Shown: positions 7,610 through 16,162, counted from the first letter of the stretch. The stretch is 19,955 nt of DNA from CAYXDO01 sp964463485 (GCA_964463485.1 CAYXDO010000190.1:1-19955); one strand, 5' to 3'. Notes: generated by a model from the letters alone, not told the origin. Program-made: numbers and translations.

Positions 7610-9694
7610 GTGCAAGACATCCAGGCGCAGAACGGGCCGCGGGATAAGTACGAGATCCTCCGGGTCGTCAACCGCGGTGGCATGGGCGAGATCGCGCTCG
7701 CCCGCGTCCGCGGGACCAAGGGCTTCGAAAAGCTCGTGATCTTGAAGCGTTTGCGCGCCGACGCGGAGCGCGAGGACCACCGACAGATGTTCGACGTCGA
7801 GGCGGAGCTCATGAGCCGCATCGAGCATCCGAACATCGTGCAGGTCTTCGACCAGCCCGTTGTGGGCGGGGTGCAGTACCTCGCGATGGCGTACCTGCGG
7901 GGTCGCAACCTCGATCAGCTGATTCGTCGCCTGAAAAAGTCGGGCGAGCGGTTGATGCCTCAATTCTGTCTGACGGTGGTCTGCGAGGTCTTGCGTGGCC
8001 TGGCGTTCGTTCATCGGTTGAAGGACGAAGACGGCACGGCGTTGGGCGTGGTTCACCAAGACATCACGCCGAGCAACATCATGGTGTCGTTCTTCGGCGA
8101 GGTGAAGATCACGGACTTTGGCATCGCGTACGTGACGTCGCGCGACGGCGGTCGCAGGAAGGGCGTGCTGAAAGGCAAGCCGCGTTACGTGTCGCCGGAG
8201 GTTTTGGCGGGGCGCCGCGTGAACAACCGGGCGGACATCTACGGGGTCGGGGTCGTTTTGTACGAGATGCTCGCCGCCAAGGCCCTCTTCGCGAGGCCGA
8301 GTGTCGATGAAACGCTTGCCGCAGTAGCGAGGAACGAGCTGCCCGAGCTCTCGCGAGAGTTCCCGCACGTCACCGCTGGGTTCATCGAGCTTCTGGGGCG
8401 TTCGCTGGCCAAGGACCCTCAGGACCGGTTTCGAACCGCGGAGGAGATGTTCGCGGAGGCGAGCGCGGAGCTCTCGAAGATCGGCGGTCCGATGCCGCCT
8501 TCGCACATCGGCTTCGTGGTTCGGAAGGCGTTTCACGACGCGCCTGACCTTCCCGAAGCGGACCCGACGCTCGACGCGGCGATCGAGAAGACGGCCATTC
8601 CGAAGGTGGCGTTTCGGGCGCCCGATCTCGAGCAGACGCTGTCGGAGCTCGATCGTTTGCTCGGCGCGAGCGGAGAGAATTCCAGCTCACACGAGATCTT
8701 CAGCTTGCCGCCGGAGCTCGCCACGGAGCTCGACGAGCTCGACGACATGGATCCGTTCGACGCCAAGACTCCGATCCCCGAGCTCGCGTTGTCGGGACCC
8801 AACGGCGAAGAGCTCCTGATGAACGCGATCATGAAGGGCCCGATCGAGGAGGTGCTTGGGTCGAACGGGTTCACGCCCTTCCCGCTCCTCCCGTCGCTCC
8901 CGTCGCTGAACCTGATCGACTCGCAGGACGGGCTTCATATTCCAAGTGGAGCGAGTCGTCCGACCCCTTCGCCGCCGCCGTTATTGAGGCGTTCGACTGC
9001 GCCGAACGGCATGGAGTCTCCGCTCGGGACGCCTTCGTGGGCGCGCAGCGAGAGTCGGCCGAACAACTCGGGGACCTTCGCGGCGACTCAGCTCGAGCCG
9101 CTCGACGCAGACGACCCGCTCGCCAAGAGTGTGATTGCGCGATCGAGGCGCGCCAAGCTTTCGGCGAAGGCGCCCAAGTCGCTCGACGGGAGCCCGCGCT
9201 CGATCGAGTCGCCGCCTGAGACGTCTTCGCCGGACCGGATCATCTCTCCGCTCGATCGCAGGGCGGAGTTTCGGTCAGCGGAGATCCGATCGGCGGACGT
9301 GCCGATCGATGCTCCCGTGGAGGTCCGGCCCGATCCAGCGGTGGTCTTGGAGCTCGCGGCAGCCAAGGAAGCTGCGAGGAAGGCCGAGGTCGAGAGGGAC
9401 GAGCACCGCGCGAAGAGCCAGGAGCTCTTGGCGGTGAGTGAAGAGCTTCGTGTGAAGGGTGAGGAGCTTCGCGCCAAGGCCGAGGAGCTCGAGCGACGGA
9501 GCGAGGAGCTTCAGACCAAGAACAGAGCCGAGCTGGACGCGGCCCGTCGAAGTCACGAGGTGCTCTCGGAGAAGATGGGCGAGCTCGAGCGCGAGGGACG
9601 CGAGTCGAAGAAGTCGGCTTATCTGATGGGCCTCGGCATTGGTTTCTTGAGCGGCGTCGTCTCGCTCTCCGCGTTGTGGTTGGCGACCCGCTGA
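7610..9694 (+). CDS. Tail-anchored Ser/Thr protein kinase with HQD loop and coiled coil
   Basis: This is a Hanks-type kinase of 694 residues. The domain spans about 14-285: NRGGMGEIALARV (21-33), K46 in VILKRL, catalytic loop HQDITPSN (D151, with Gln replacing the Arg of HRD), DFG (169-171) and SPE in the activation segment. The Q makes it a non-RD kinase, so it may not depend on activation-loop phosphorylation. Residues about 290-575 are low-complexity, rich in Ser, Pro and acidic patches. Residues about 578-668 form a strong coiled coil with EELRxKxEEL-type heptads. A final hydrophobic helix (671-692) ends two residues before the stop. Tail anchoring would leave the kinase domain cytoplasmic. 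GTG 7610 is chosen because the domain begins at Y14. ATG 7535 is possible but adds 25 unconvincing residues. The gene ends inside a 16-bp tandem repeat. Confidence 0.88.
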   Translation: MQDIQAQNGPRDKYEILRVVNRGGMGEIALARVRGTKGFEKLVILKRLRADAEREDHRQMFDVEAELMSRIEHPNIVQVFDQPVVGGVQYLAMAYLRGRNLDQLIRRLKKSGERLMPQFCLTVVCEVLRGLAFVHRLKDEDGTALGVVHQDITPSNIMVSFFGEVKITDFGIAYVTSRDGGRRKGVLKGKPRYVSPEVLAGRRVNNRADIYGVGVVLYEMLAAKALFARPSVDETLAAVARNELPELSREFPHVTAGFIELLGRSLAKDPQDRFRTAEEMFAEASAELSKIGGPMPPSHIGFVVRKAFHDAPDLPEADPTLDAAIEKTAIPKVAFRAPDLEQTLSELDRLLGASGENSSSHEIFSLPPELATELDELDDMDPFDAKTPIPELALSGPNGEELLMNAIMKGPIEEVLGSNGFTPFPLLPSLPSLNLIDSQDGLHIPSGASRPTPSPPPLLRRSTAPNGMESPLGTPSWARSESRPNNSGTFAATQLEPLDADDPLAKSVIARSRRAKLSAKAPKSLDGSPRSIESPPETSSPDRIISPLDRRAEFRSAEIRSADVPIDAPVEVRPDPAVVLELAAAKEAARKAEVERDEHRAKSQELLAVSEELRVKGEELRAKAEELERRSEELQTKNRAELDAARRSHEVLSEKMGELEREGRESKKSAYLMGLGIGFLSGVVSLSALWLATR

Positions 9695-9745
9695 TTTGGC
9701 GACCCGCTGATCTGGCGACCCGCTGATCTGGCGACCCGCTGATTT
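9682..9745. repeat. Four tandem copies of a 16-bp unit spanning the kinase stop codon
   Basis: Units GGCGACCCGCTGATTT or GGCGACCCGCTGATCT start at 9682, 9698, 9714 and 9730. The outer two end in TTT and the inner two in TCT. The first unit encodes the last kinase residues (ATR) and the TGA at 9692-9694. The last unit ends 3 bases before the pepA stop on the other strand. The array therefore fills nearly the whole convergent gap. Three units equal 48 bases, so the fourth unit is again in the kinase frame, with a TGA at 9740-9742. I see no terminator-like hairpin. Confidence 0.93.
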
Positions 9746-9748
9746 GAG

Positions 9749-11299
9749 TCAGGAGCCGGGCTTCTGCGTCTTGGCCCGTTCGAGGGTGAAGGCGACCAGC
9801 GTTCGCACGCCGAACCCGGTGGCGCCCTTGGGGGAGTAGCCTGAGTCCTCGCGGGCGACGACGGGCCCAGCGATGTCGAGGTGAGCCCAGCGTGGTGCAA
9901 TCGGTCCTTCCACGAACTCGCGCAAGAACAACGCCGCGGTGATGGCGCCGCCGAAGCGGTCGCCCAGGTTCTTCAAGTCCGCGACGTCGCTCTTGAGCTG
10001 CTCCCTGAGGTCTACGTCGAGCGGCATGCGCCAGAAGGCTTCACCGCTCGCGGACCAGGCCGTTGCCAATTCCTGAGCCATCGACTCGTCGTTGGTGAAC
10101 GCTCCTGCGGTGTGACGACCGAGCGCGACGACGCACGCGCCCGTGAGCGTCGCGACGTCGATGAGATCGGTCGGAGCCAGCTCGAGCCCATAGGAGATCG
10201 CGTCGGCGAGCACCAAGCGCCCTTCGGCGTCGGTGTTGACGACCTCCACGGTGAGCCCTCGCTTCGACTTGAGCACGTCGCCTGGGCGGATCGCGCGACC
10301 GTCGGGCATGTTCTCGGCAAGCGCGACTACGCCATGCACCGTGCAGCTAGGTCGAAGGGTCGCGATCGCGCCGAGGGCGGCGATGACGGCCGCCGCGCCG
10401 CCCATGTCGGTCTTCATCCCGAGCATGGATTCGCCGTCCTTGAGCGAGAGACCGCCGGAGTCGAAGGTCAGGCCCTTGCCGACGAACACGATCGTCGGTG
10501 CGTCTTTCTGCGGCCTGTCGGGCGCGTAGGTCAGGTGCACGAGCCGCGCTTCTTCGTGACTGCCCTGCGCCACGCCGAGCAAGAGGCCCATGCCACGCTT
10601 TTCCAAGTCGCGCGGCCCAAGAACTTCGGCGCGGAGCCCAGACGCCTTGGCGATCCGTTTGGCGCGTTCGGCGAACGACGTCGGCGTCAACACGTTGGCC
10701 GGCTCGTTCACCAAATCCCGGGCCAGAAGGACGGCCTCTGCCACGACTTGCCCACGCTCCACCGCCGTTCGAAGCGCAGCTCCCCGTACGCCTTCCACGT
10801 CCTCGGCCGCAAACGCGATCCGGACCTCGGCAAAGGCCCGTTCAGGTACGTCCCGCGTGCGATGTGTATCGAACGCATACCCGCCCAGCACCGCACCTTC
10901 GGCCAGGGCCGCGACGAACGCGAGCACGCGCTCCTCGGGGGCGGGCACGTCGGGAACCGTCAACACCAACGCGAGCGACGCCGCCCGGACCCGCACCGCC
11001 GTCCGTGACGCCGTGCCCGCAAACCGCCTAGCGACCTCGGGGTCGTAGGCATCGCGCGTGCCGAACCCAAACACCAAAATACGACGCGCTTTCAACCCAG
11101 AAGCCACGTTGAACACCAGCGACTGGCCGGGGCGCCCCTTGAAGTCCTCGTCTCGGCAGGCTTGCTCCAAGACTCCGCCGAGCGCGCGATTGAGCTTCGA
11201 AAAAGCCAGGCCTCGATCGGGCTCGTCGGAAAACACACCCACCGCGAGCAAGTCCGCGGGCGCATCCGAAAGCTCGTTCGTATACAGAAGCAACTTCAT
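9749..11299 (-). CDS. pepA: Leucyl aminopeptidase (peptidase M17, cytosol aminopeptidase)
   Basis: This is a complete M17 enzyme of 516 residues that removes N-terminal residues from peptides in the cytoplasm using two metal ions. The N-terminal macro-like domain covers about 1-185. The catalytic domain has GKGLTFDSGGLSLK (K275, D280, K287), KTDMGG (D298) and the M17 signature NTDAEGRL (D357, E359, R361). These correspond to the E. coli PepA ligands and catalytic residues with a constant offset of +5. ATG 11299 gives the usual family length. It faces the second kinase, and its 3' end abuts the 16-bp repeat. Its 5' side is divergent from the envelope cluster. E. coli PepA also binds DNA in Xer recombination and carAB control, but nothing here tests that role. 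Confidence 0.96.
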   Translation of the reverse strand: MKLLLYTNELSDAPADLLAVGVFSDEPDRGLAFSKLNRALGGVLEQACRDEDFKGRPGQSLVFNVASGLKARRILVFGFGTRDAYDPEVARRFAGTASRTAVRVRAASLALVLTVPDVPAPEERVLAFVAALAEGAVLGGYAFDTHRTRDVPERAFAEVRIAFAAEDVEGVRGAALRTAVERGQVVAEAVLLARDLVNEPANVLTPTSFAERAKRIAKASGLRAEVLGPRDLEKRGMGLLLGVAQGSHEEARLVHLTYAPDRPQKDAPTIVFVGKGLTFDSGGLSLKDGESMLGMKTDMGGAAAVIAALGAIATLRPSCTVHGVVALAENMPDGRAIRPGDVLKSKRGLTVEVVNTDAEGRLVLADAISYGLELAPTDLIDVATLTGACVVALGRHTAGAFTNDESMAQELATAWSASGEAFWRMPLDVDLREQLKSDVADLKNLGDRFGGAITAALFLREFVEGPIAPRWAHLDIAGPVVAREDSGYSPKGATGFGVRTLVAFTLERAKTQKPGS

Positions 11300-11467
11300 G
11301 CGCCCTGCCGCGCTATCATCGGCACCGGGCTTTCACAACCGACGTGTTCCAGACGTGCCCTCTCGCGTCGGACGCGGGTATGATACGCCGAAGGCCGCCG
11401 TGACACTGAACCCCGATCAGGACACCGACGGAACGTGGAGCACTCGGTCCTTGGGTGAAGAACGACA
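11300..11467 (+). promoter_or_regulatory. Divergent promoter region of pepA and the envelope cluster
   Basis: These 168 bases carry no gene I can support. On the + strand GGGTATGAT (11376-11384) contains a good -10 candidate, TATGAT at 11379-11384. No clear -35 lies 16-18 bases upstream, and transcription from it would give a leader of roughly 75 bases before ATG 11468. The same nonamer occurs upstream of the PilZ-like gene. On the - strand the related core ATGATA (11319-11314) lies about 15 bases from the pepA ATG and may be its -10. A GAAG just ahead of 11468 is a weak ribosome binding site. Confidence 0.35.
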
Positions 11468-13363
11468 ATGAGAACGCCGCTCGTCGCGCTATTGTTCACC
11501 CTTCTAGGATCCGCGTCCGCCGACGCGCAGATCGGCCGCGAGCTCACGCCCGCCGAGAAGCGTGTCATCGGTGAGCGACTGGCTCGCGTGATCAACTTCG
11601 CCAAAGACGTGGAGATTGCCGACGGCGACACGATCTTCGTGGTGCACCGACTTCGCGTTCCGTCTAGCTCCCTGCCGAAGGAAGAGGGCGCGTACGAAGG
11701 GTTCGTCACGTCCTTTCACGGGCCTCCAGGAGTGAACGTAGACCCGCGCGTCGACGAGTTCCGCCTCTCCCGAATGGGCGCACAGACCGAGATTTCGTTT
11801 CGCTACGCGCTGTGGGTCACGCCAGGCACCGGCAAAGGCGGCCTGGTCAAGTTCCAGCTGTCCCTCGTCGAGCGCCAAGGGATCGGAAACGAGGTGGCGT
11901 CGTCACCCACGCTGTTTCAGAACGTGAAGATCGTCGCCACCAAACCCACCGCGACCGATCTGGCGGCGGACTTCGTGGGTTATCGAATTTATGCGCGGCT
12001 CGCCGTGGGGCGACGATCCGAGCTCGCCAAGAACGGGGTCCCTGTGACGCTGACCGAAGACGGAAAGCTCCCGCCCCTGCTCAAAGCGACCTCCGATGTC
12101 TATGCGCAGGCGCTCGAGTTCGACGTGTGGCGACGCCGCATGTGGGTCGCCGAGCGGCACCTCCGCGTCGCCGTCATCTTGCCGGATCGCGCCATCGGCG
12201 CATCCGCCAAGAAGCTCCAGTCGAGCTTGAACGTCCCCGACGAGCAGCTCAAAGACCTCCCCGATCTGACGTTGGTGAAGGAAGAGCCCAAGGACGCCAA
12301 GGTCACGGTCAAAGACAAGCCGAAGACGATCAAACGCGCCGATGGCACGGAGGAGCTCGTCCCCCTCGACGAGAAGGAGGACACCGAGAAGCCCCCGGAC
12401 CCGACTCGTCCTGACGACAAGCCCGTGGTGGTCGAGAAGAAGGAGCCCGAGCCCACGCGGATCGAGGACACTTTCGAACGCAAGCGAGAGACGCCGATCC
12501 CGTTCTTTCCGCGCCCGCTCGTGTTGGACGACCCGAACATCGCCCACACGCTCGGCGTGCGCGTGAACTACGCGGAGATCTCCGCGCTCGAGAGCGCCGT
12601 CGCTCCGGCGTTCTTCTTTTTCGGTCAGCTCGGCCTCACGCGGGACGTGGGCTTCGAGCTCACCGTGCCCATGAACCTCATTTCCGTCGACGTCGCTCGG
12701 ACGCAGACCCAGGCGTACCTCGGCAACCCGCTCTTGGCCGCGAAGTATCGTCTCCACTTGCCGGAGATCGGAGGCCGTCGCGCCGCCATCGCGGTGCGTA
12801 TTCGCTACGCGATGCCGATCTCGCCGCTCCACTCGATCCCGCCCACCGAGCTCGGCGCGGAGGATTTCAGCCTTCAGGCCAACTTCCCGGACACCTACGC
12901 GTTCCTGCTCGAGAAACACGACATCGGCGCGGGCTTCTCGGCGGCGTGGGGCTTCGACATGTTCACGTTCACCACCCAGGCCTACCTCGACTACTTCTTG
13001 GCCGTCTCGGGATCGCGGAGCCAGTTCAGCTTCCCCGCGCTCAGTTATGGGCTCGGTGTGGACGTTCGCCCGTTCGGGGAGTGGATCGGAGCTTACGCGG
13101 AAGCGCGAGGAACGAGCTTCCTCGCCGGGCCTCAGCGGACCGAGATCTTCACGTACCTCGGCGCTCGCGCGCGCACCGGCGCGCTCGAGCCGGCGCTCTG
13201 GGTGTCCCTCCCGCTCGGCAGCATATCGACCGCGAGCACTCTGCAGTTCGGAGCCGAGGTTCGCTTCGCGTTCGACTTGCAAGCCGTGATCGTGCGCGGC
13301 TCGGGACGCGAGATCGCGCCCGTGCAGTTCCTGGAAGACGACCGCTCGAAGGACAGTGAATGA
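11468..13363 (+). CDS. Exported protein of unknown function with barrel-like C-terminal half
   Basis: The family is not recognised; the protein has 631 residues. A clear signal peptide (MRTPLVALLFTLLGSASADA, cut before Q21) directs export. Residues 21-250 form a soluble, probably beta-rich domain. Residues about 260-345 are a highly charged Lys/Glu/Pro/Asp linker. From about 355 to 621 there are alternating short amphipathic strands with aromatic residues (GLTRDVGFELTVPMN, LLAAKYRLHL, YGLGVDVRPF, LQFGAEVRFAF), which suggests an outer-membrane beta barrel. The protein does not end in the usual terminal aromatic residue, so the barrel is inferred. The linker may span the periplasm. It heads a three-gene cluster and overlaps the next gene by 4 bases (ATGA), so the two are translationally coupled. 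Confidence 0.8.
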   Translation: MRTPLVALLFTLLGSASADAQIGRELTPAEKRVIGERLARVINFAKDVEIADGDTIFVVHRLRVPSSSLPKEEGAYEGFVTSFHGPPGVNVDPRVDEFRLSRMGAQTEISFRYALWVTPGTGKGGLVKFQLSLVERQGIGNEVASSPTLFQNVKIVATKPTATDLAADFVGYRIYARLAVGRRSELAKNGVPVTLTEDGKLPPLLKATSDVYAQALEFDVWRRRMWVAERHLRVAVILPDRAIGASAKKLQSSLNVPDEQLKDLPDLTLVKEEPKDAKVTVKDKPKTIKRADGTEELVPLDEKEDTEKPPDPTRPDDKPVVVEKKEPEPTRIEDTFERKRETPIPFFPRPLVLDDPNIAHTLGVRVNYAEISALESAVAPAFFFFGQLGLTRDVGFELTVPMNLISVDVARTQTQAYLGNPLLAAKYRLHLPEIGGRRAAIAVRIRYAMPISPLHSIPPTELGAEDFSLQANFPDTYAFLLEKHDIGAGFSAAWGFDMFTFTTQAYLDYFLAVSGSRSQFSFPALSYGLGVDVRPFGEWIGAYAEARGTSFLAGPQRTEIFTYLGARARTGALEPALWVSLPLGSISTASTLQFGAEVRFAFDLQAVIVRGSGREIAPVQFLEDDRSKDSE

Positions 13364-14706
13364 CTATGGACGCAACTGCGAAAAAGACGCGCCGCGCTGC
13401 GCCTGTCTTGGCCACCTGCGGCCTCGGGCTGCTGGTCGGGCTCCTCGGAGGCATGCTGCTCGCACCCGCCGGCTGCACCGCTCAACAGTGTCAGGGTGCT
13501 GGCGGCGATCCCGATCGCCCGAGCTCCGCAGTCGAATGCGGCGCCGGCTTCCTCTGCTATCGCGGATCGTGTGTCGGCGGCTGCAACGCGGGCGCCGAGC
13601 ACGTACAAGCGTGTACCGCCAACGGAGACTGTGATGACCCCGTGCGCTCCAGTTGCGTCGCCGGATTCTGCTCCGCTTGCGCCGAAAACGAAGTTTGCGT
13701 CCCTCGCCTGAACATCTGCGAACGCGTGCGCTCTCAGAGCTTCGACGGCGGCCCCCGCGACGCCGGACCGCCAAAGGCCCAAGATCCCCTCGACGGCGGC
13801 CGAATCGATGGATCCGTGTTCCGTCTGACAGACACCGGCGACGACGACCCTATCGACGTCCCGTTCAGCCACTACGGCACGATCACCATCTCTCGCGTCG
13901 AGGACATGCTCACTTCGACCGTAAAATCGGACATCACGGCCGAGATCCTGGACGTTCGTAACTCGAGCGTCGCGCCAGAGAACGTCGAGATCAACGACAG
14001 CGACCGCAACCCTTACGTGGAGTGTGAGATCGCTGAGCTCCAACGAATCGCGCCGCGAACCGAAATTTCGATCGCCGATATCTCGATCCAAGGCGACCTC
14101 CGCGGAGGCGTCGGGCTCGGCTACAACCTGCACTTCGACGGCATGCACTACGTCGTGGAACCCACCCCGCCGCCCGATCTGCTCGTGTACACGATCGTCG
14201 GTGACGAAAAGACCGTCCGGGCCATCGGCGGCGGCAACCGCGGACTCGGCTTCTTTCCTTTCCCTCCCGCCGAGGACCCGTCACACCTCATTCCCTACGA
14301 GCTCACGATCAACCCCGAGATGGTCAATAAGCTCCGCACGGGCTTCGTCGTCGCCAATCCCCCCGGCGACGCGATCTTGTTCTCCTGGTCTCAGCCCTTC
14401 GCGTGCCCCGCGGGCGCACCCGACCAGTGCCACGGGCGCGGCCACAGCATCGTCGTCCGGGTCGTCTCGCCCACCCACGAGATGCGTTGCTCGGGCCCCG
14501 AAATCAGCCCCATCCGGCTCACCGAGCCTTTCCTGGCTCGCTTCCACAACGTCGCGAACCTCGGTCCGAACACGGTGCTCCCGCTGTTCTTCGAACGCCG
14601 CTATCTCTCGCGAATGAGCATGCCCACTCAGCTCGAATCCGGCGTGCGCATCGATATGAAGATGATCATCACGCACGCGTTTCAAAGCCGCATCATCTTC
14701 CAGTGA
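13360..14706 (+). CDS. Cys-rich candidate lipoprotein of unknown function
   Basis: The family is not recognised; the protein has 448 residues. A basic N-terminus and a hydrophobic helix (about 13-36) end in LAPAGC (C39), an imperfect lipobox with Pro at -3. A lipoprotein is therefore likely but not certain. Residues 39-120 contain 14 cysteines in short loops (GAGFLCYRGSC, SSCVAGFCSAC), resembling the small disulfide-rich segments of myxobacterial surface proteins. An Asp/Gly-rich linker (about 121-155) leads to a globular domain of about 290 residues with mixed beta character and three further cysteines. The ATG at 13360 overlaps the upstream TGA; a second ATG at 13366 is possible. The next gene follows after 4 bases. 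Co-production with the barrel-like protein suggests they act together in the envelope, which is inferred from layout only. Confidence 0.78.
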   Translation: MTMDATAKKTRRAAPVLATCGLGLLVGLLGGMLLAPAGCTAQQCQGAGGDPDRPSSAVECGAGFLCYRGSCVGGCNAGAEHVQACTANGDCDDPVRSSCVAGFCSACAENEVCVPRLNICERVRSQSFDGGPRDAGPPKAQDPLDGGRIDGSVFRLTDTGDDDPIDVPFSHYGTITISRVEDMLTSTVKSDITAEILDVRNSSVAPENVEINDSDRNPYVECEIAELQRIAPRTEISIADISIQGDLRGGVGLGYNLHFDGMHYVVEPTPPPDLLVYTIVGDEKTVRAIGGGNRGLGFFPFPPAEDPSHLIPYELTINPEMVNKLRTGFVVANPPGDAILFSWSQPFACPAGAPDQCHGRGHSIVVRVVSPTHEMRCSGPEISPIRLTEPFLARFHNVANLGPNTVLPLFFERRYLSRMSMPTQLESGVRIDMKMIITHAFQSRIIFQ

Positions 14707-14710
14707 GCCC

Positions 14711-16096
14711 ATGGAGGGGCTCCTTCTGCTCCTAGCGCTCGCCGCGCCTCTACCCATCATCCTCGGAATCGCGCTGGGACGGCGCCAACGAGCCCGCCTC
14801 GTCGACGCGTTCCAGAGCGCGGCCAACGAGCTCGGGCTGTTCGTCGAACGGCTCGCTCCGACCGTCGTGCGGGCGGCTGGTGACATCGGCGGCTTTGGTG
14901 TGGTCATTCAAACCTCCCGATTCGGTCCCGACGGCGGACCCGTCCCGTCTACGGTCTGGGTGATCGACTCGCGCGCTCGCATTCCACTCGACCTCGTCGT
15001 CCGAAAACGACGCACGAACGAAGCTCCGTTCAGGACCGGCGACGAAGTCTTCGACGCGGCGGTCACCGTCCTTGGAAAAGACGTCACGCTCTACTCGCTC
15101 TTGACCACGCCGATTCGCAGAGCCTTGCTCGAGGCGACGGAAGCAGGCGTGCTCATCCACGGGGGCCGCGTCGAGATCAGCGAAGCCGCGCTGGTCGAAA
15201 GCTCGCGGACGGTCGTCGCGCGAACCAAGCAGTTGCTCGCGCTGGCCTCCCGAATCACCGATCGACCGGCGGGCCCGGCCTCGCTGATCGATACGCTGAC
15301 CTCCGAGCCCTCGCTGCGCTTCGCCGCCGCTCGCACGCTCGTCCTGCGCTTCTCCGACTCCGAGCCCGCGCGCCGAGCGGCCGAGTGGATCCAGACGCGC
15401 GAAGACTCGGACCAGGACCTGCGGACGTTGTGCTCGGCGTTCGACGCCGACCGAGGCCATGGAGCGCTGACCGCGGTGATGGTCGACGAACGGCGCTCCT
15501 TCGAAGTGCGAGCCTTCGCGCTCCATTGGCTGGTCCACGTCGGCACTCACGAAGGCCGCGTAAACGCGATCTCTCGGGCCCTCGAGATCGACACTCTGCG
15601 CAACGCAGCGATCGGGCTCGTGATCACGTCGAGCCCCTCGGGCTGGCGCCACGACGGGCTCGAGCGGCTCGTGTGGCACGCCGTTCGGGTCGCTTCACCC
15701 GACACACTGAGCGCGCTCCTCCTCACGCTGACGGCGGTCGCTACCGAAGCGAGCGAGCCCATCCTGATCGAGCTCGTCGGCCATGACGACCTCGACGTCC
15801 GCGGGCCTGCCGCAGAGATCCTCGCGCGCGTGGGTACACATCGCGCGATCGAACCGCTCAAGAAATCGATCGAAGGCCGCTTCGCTCCGCGCGAGCTTCG
15901 CGAGGTGATCGAACGTTCGATCCGCGCGATCAAGAGCCGTCTCTCCGAGCGACCCGGAGCGCTCACGCTCTCCGAGAGCTCGGCCCAAGGCGCGGTGAGC
16001 CTCGCCGAAGATCGAGGGTCCCTGTCCAAAGCCCCCGCCGAAGGGCCGCCCGCCGAAGGGGCCGCGATCGAGGCTGACGAACGAAAACCGCGATAA
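14711..16096 (+). CDS. Membrane-anchored protein with HEAT-like repeats
   Basis: The specific family is not recognised; the protein has 461 residues. Residues 2-22 are very hydrophobic (EGLLLLLALAAPLPIILGIA) and are followed by RRQRAR, so the N-terminus is a membrane anchor with the bulk probably cytoplasmic. Residues about 25-190 form a globular region. The rest is helical, and near 349-390 a HEAT-like unit is recognisable (LVGHDDLDVRGPAAEILARV, then AIEPLKKSI). Earlier helices (DSEPARRAAEWI, RSFEVRAFALHWL) fit weaker copies. HEAT repeats usually bind proteins, so it may be the scaffold partner of the two upstream gene products. It starts 4 bases after the Cys-rich gene and has no good ribosome binding site, consistent with coupling. 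The tail (about 415-461) is Ala/Glu/Pro-rich and disordered. The stop is TAA, followed by a terminator-like hairpin. Confidence 0.78.
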   Translation: MEGLLLLLALAAPLPIILGIALGRRQRARLVDAFQSAANELGLFVERLAPTVVRAAGDIGGFGVVIQTSRFGPDGGPVPSTVWVIDSRARIPLDLVVRKRRTNEAPFRTGDEVFDAAVTVLGKDVTLYSLLTTPIRRALLEATEAGVLIHGGRVEISEAALVESSRTVVARTKQLLALASRITDRPAGPASLIDTLTSEPSLRFAAARTLVLRFSDSEPARRAAEWIQTREDSDQDLRTLCSAFDADRGHGALTAVMVDERRSFEVRAFALHWLVHVGTHEGRVNAISRALEIDTLRNAAIGLVITSSPSGWRHDGLERLVWHAVRVASPDTLSALLLTLTAVATEASEPILIELVGHDDLDVRGPAAEILARVGTHRAIEPLKKSIEGRFAPRELREVIERSIRAIKSRLSERPGALTLSESSAQGAVSLAEDRGSLSKAPAEGPPAEGAAIEADERKPR

Positions 16097-16102
16097 TGAA
16101 AT

Positions 16103-16122
16103 TCGGACCCGGATCCGATTTT
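16103..16122 (+). terminator. Weak Rho-independent terminator after the envelope cluster
   Basis: TCGGA (16103-16107) pairs with TCCGA (16114-16118) across a 6-base loop, and is followed directly by TTTT. The stem is only 5 bp, so it is weak, but it begins 6 bases after the stop codon of the HEAT-repeat gene, where a terminator is expected. Confidence 0.4.
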
Positions 16123-16133
16123 CGAACAGCGAG

Positions 16134-16162
16134 CATCTCCTTGCGCCCCAACGCCGGAGATG
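16134..16162. promoter_or_regulatory. Inverted repeat upstream of the protease gene
   Basis: CATCTCC (16134-16140) and GGAGATG (16156-16162) form a perfect 7-bp inverted repeat with a 15-base loop. It ends about 32 bases before the protease start. It could be an operator or leader hairpin. No U-tract follows, so it is not a terminator. A 7-bp repeat can arise by chance. Confidence 0.3.

Noticed and set aside
7447..7908. Upstream extension of the methyltransferase to 7908 on the - strand
   Set aside because: It runs into the kinase catalytic domain, and family members start near the GTG 7446 position.
11005..11045. Sequence CGCAAACCGCCTAGCGACCTC inside pepA resembling the left-edge repeat
   Set aside because: It is a single occurrence inside a conserved gene, so chance similarity is the simplest reading.
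11903..13282. 459-codon - strand frame opposite the barrel-like protein
   Set aside because: Low-complexity Arg/Glu/Leu composition typical of antisense frames. The + strand gene has a signal peptide and coupled neighbours.
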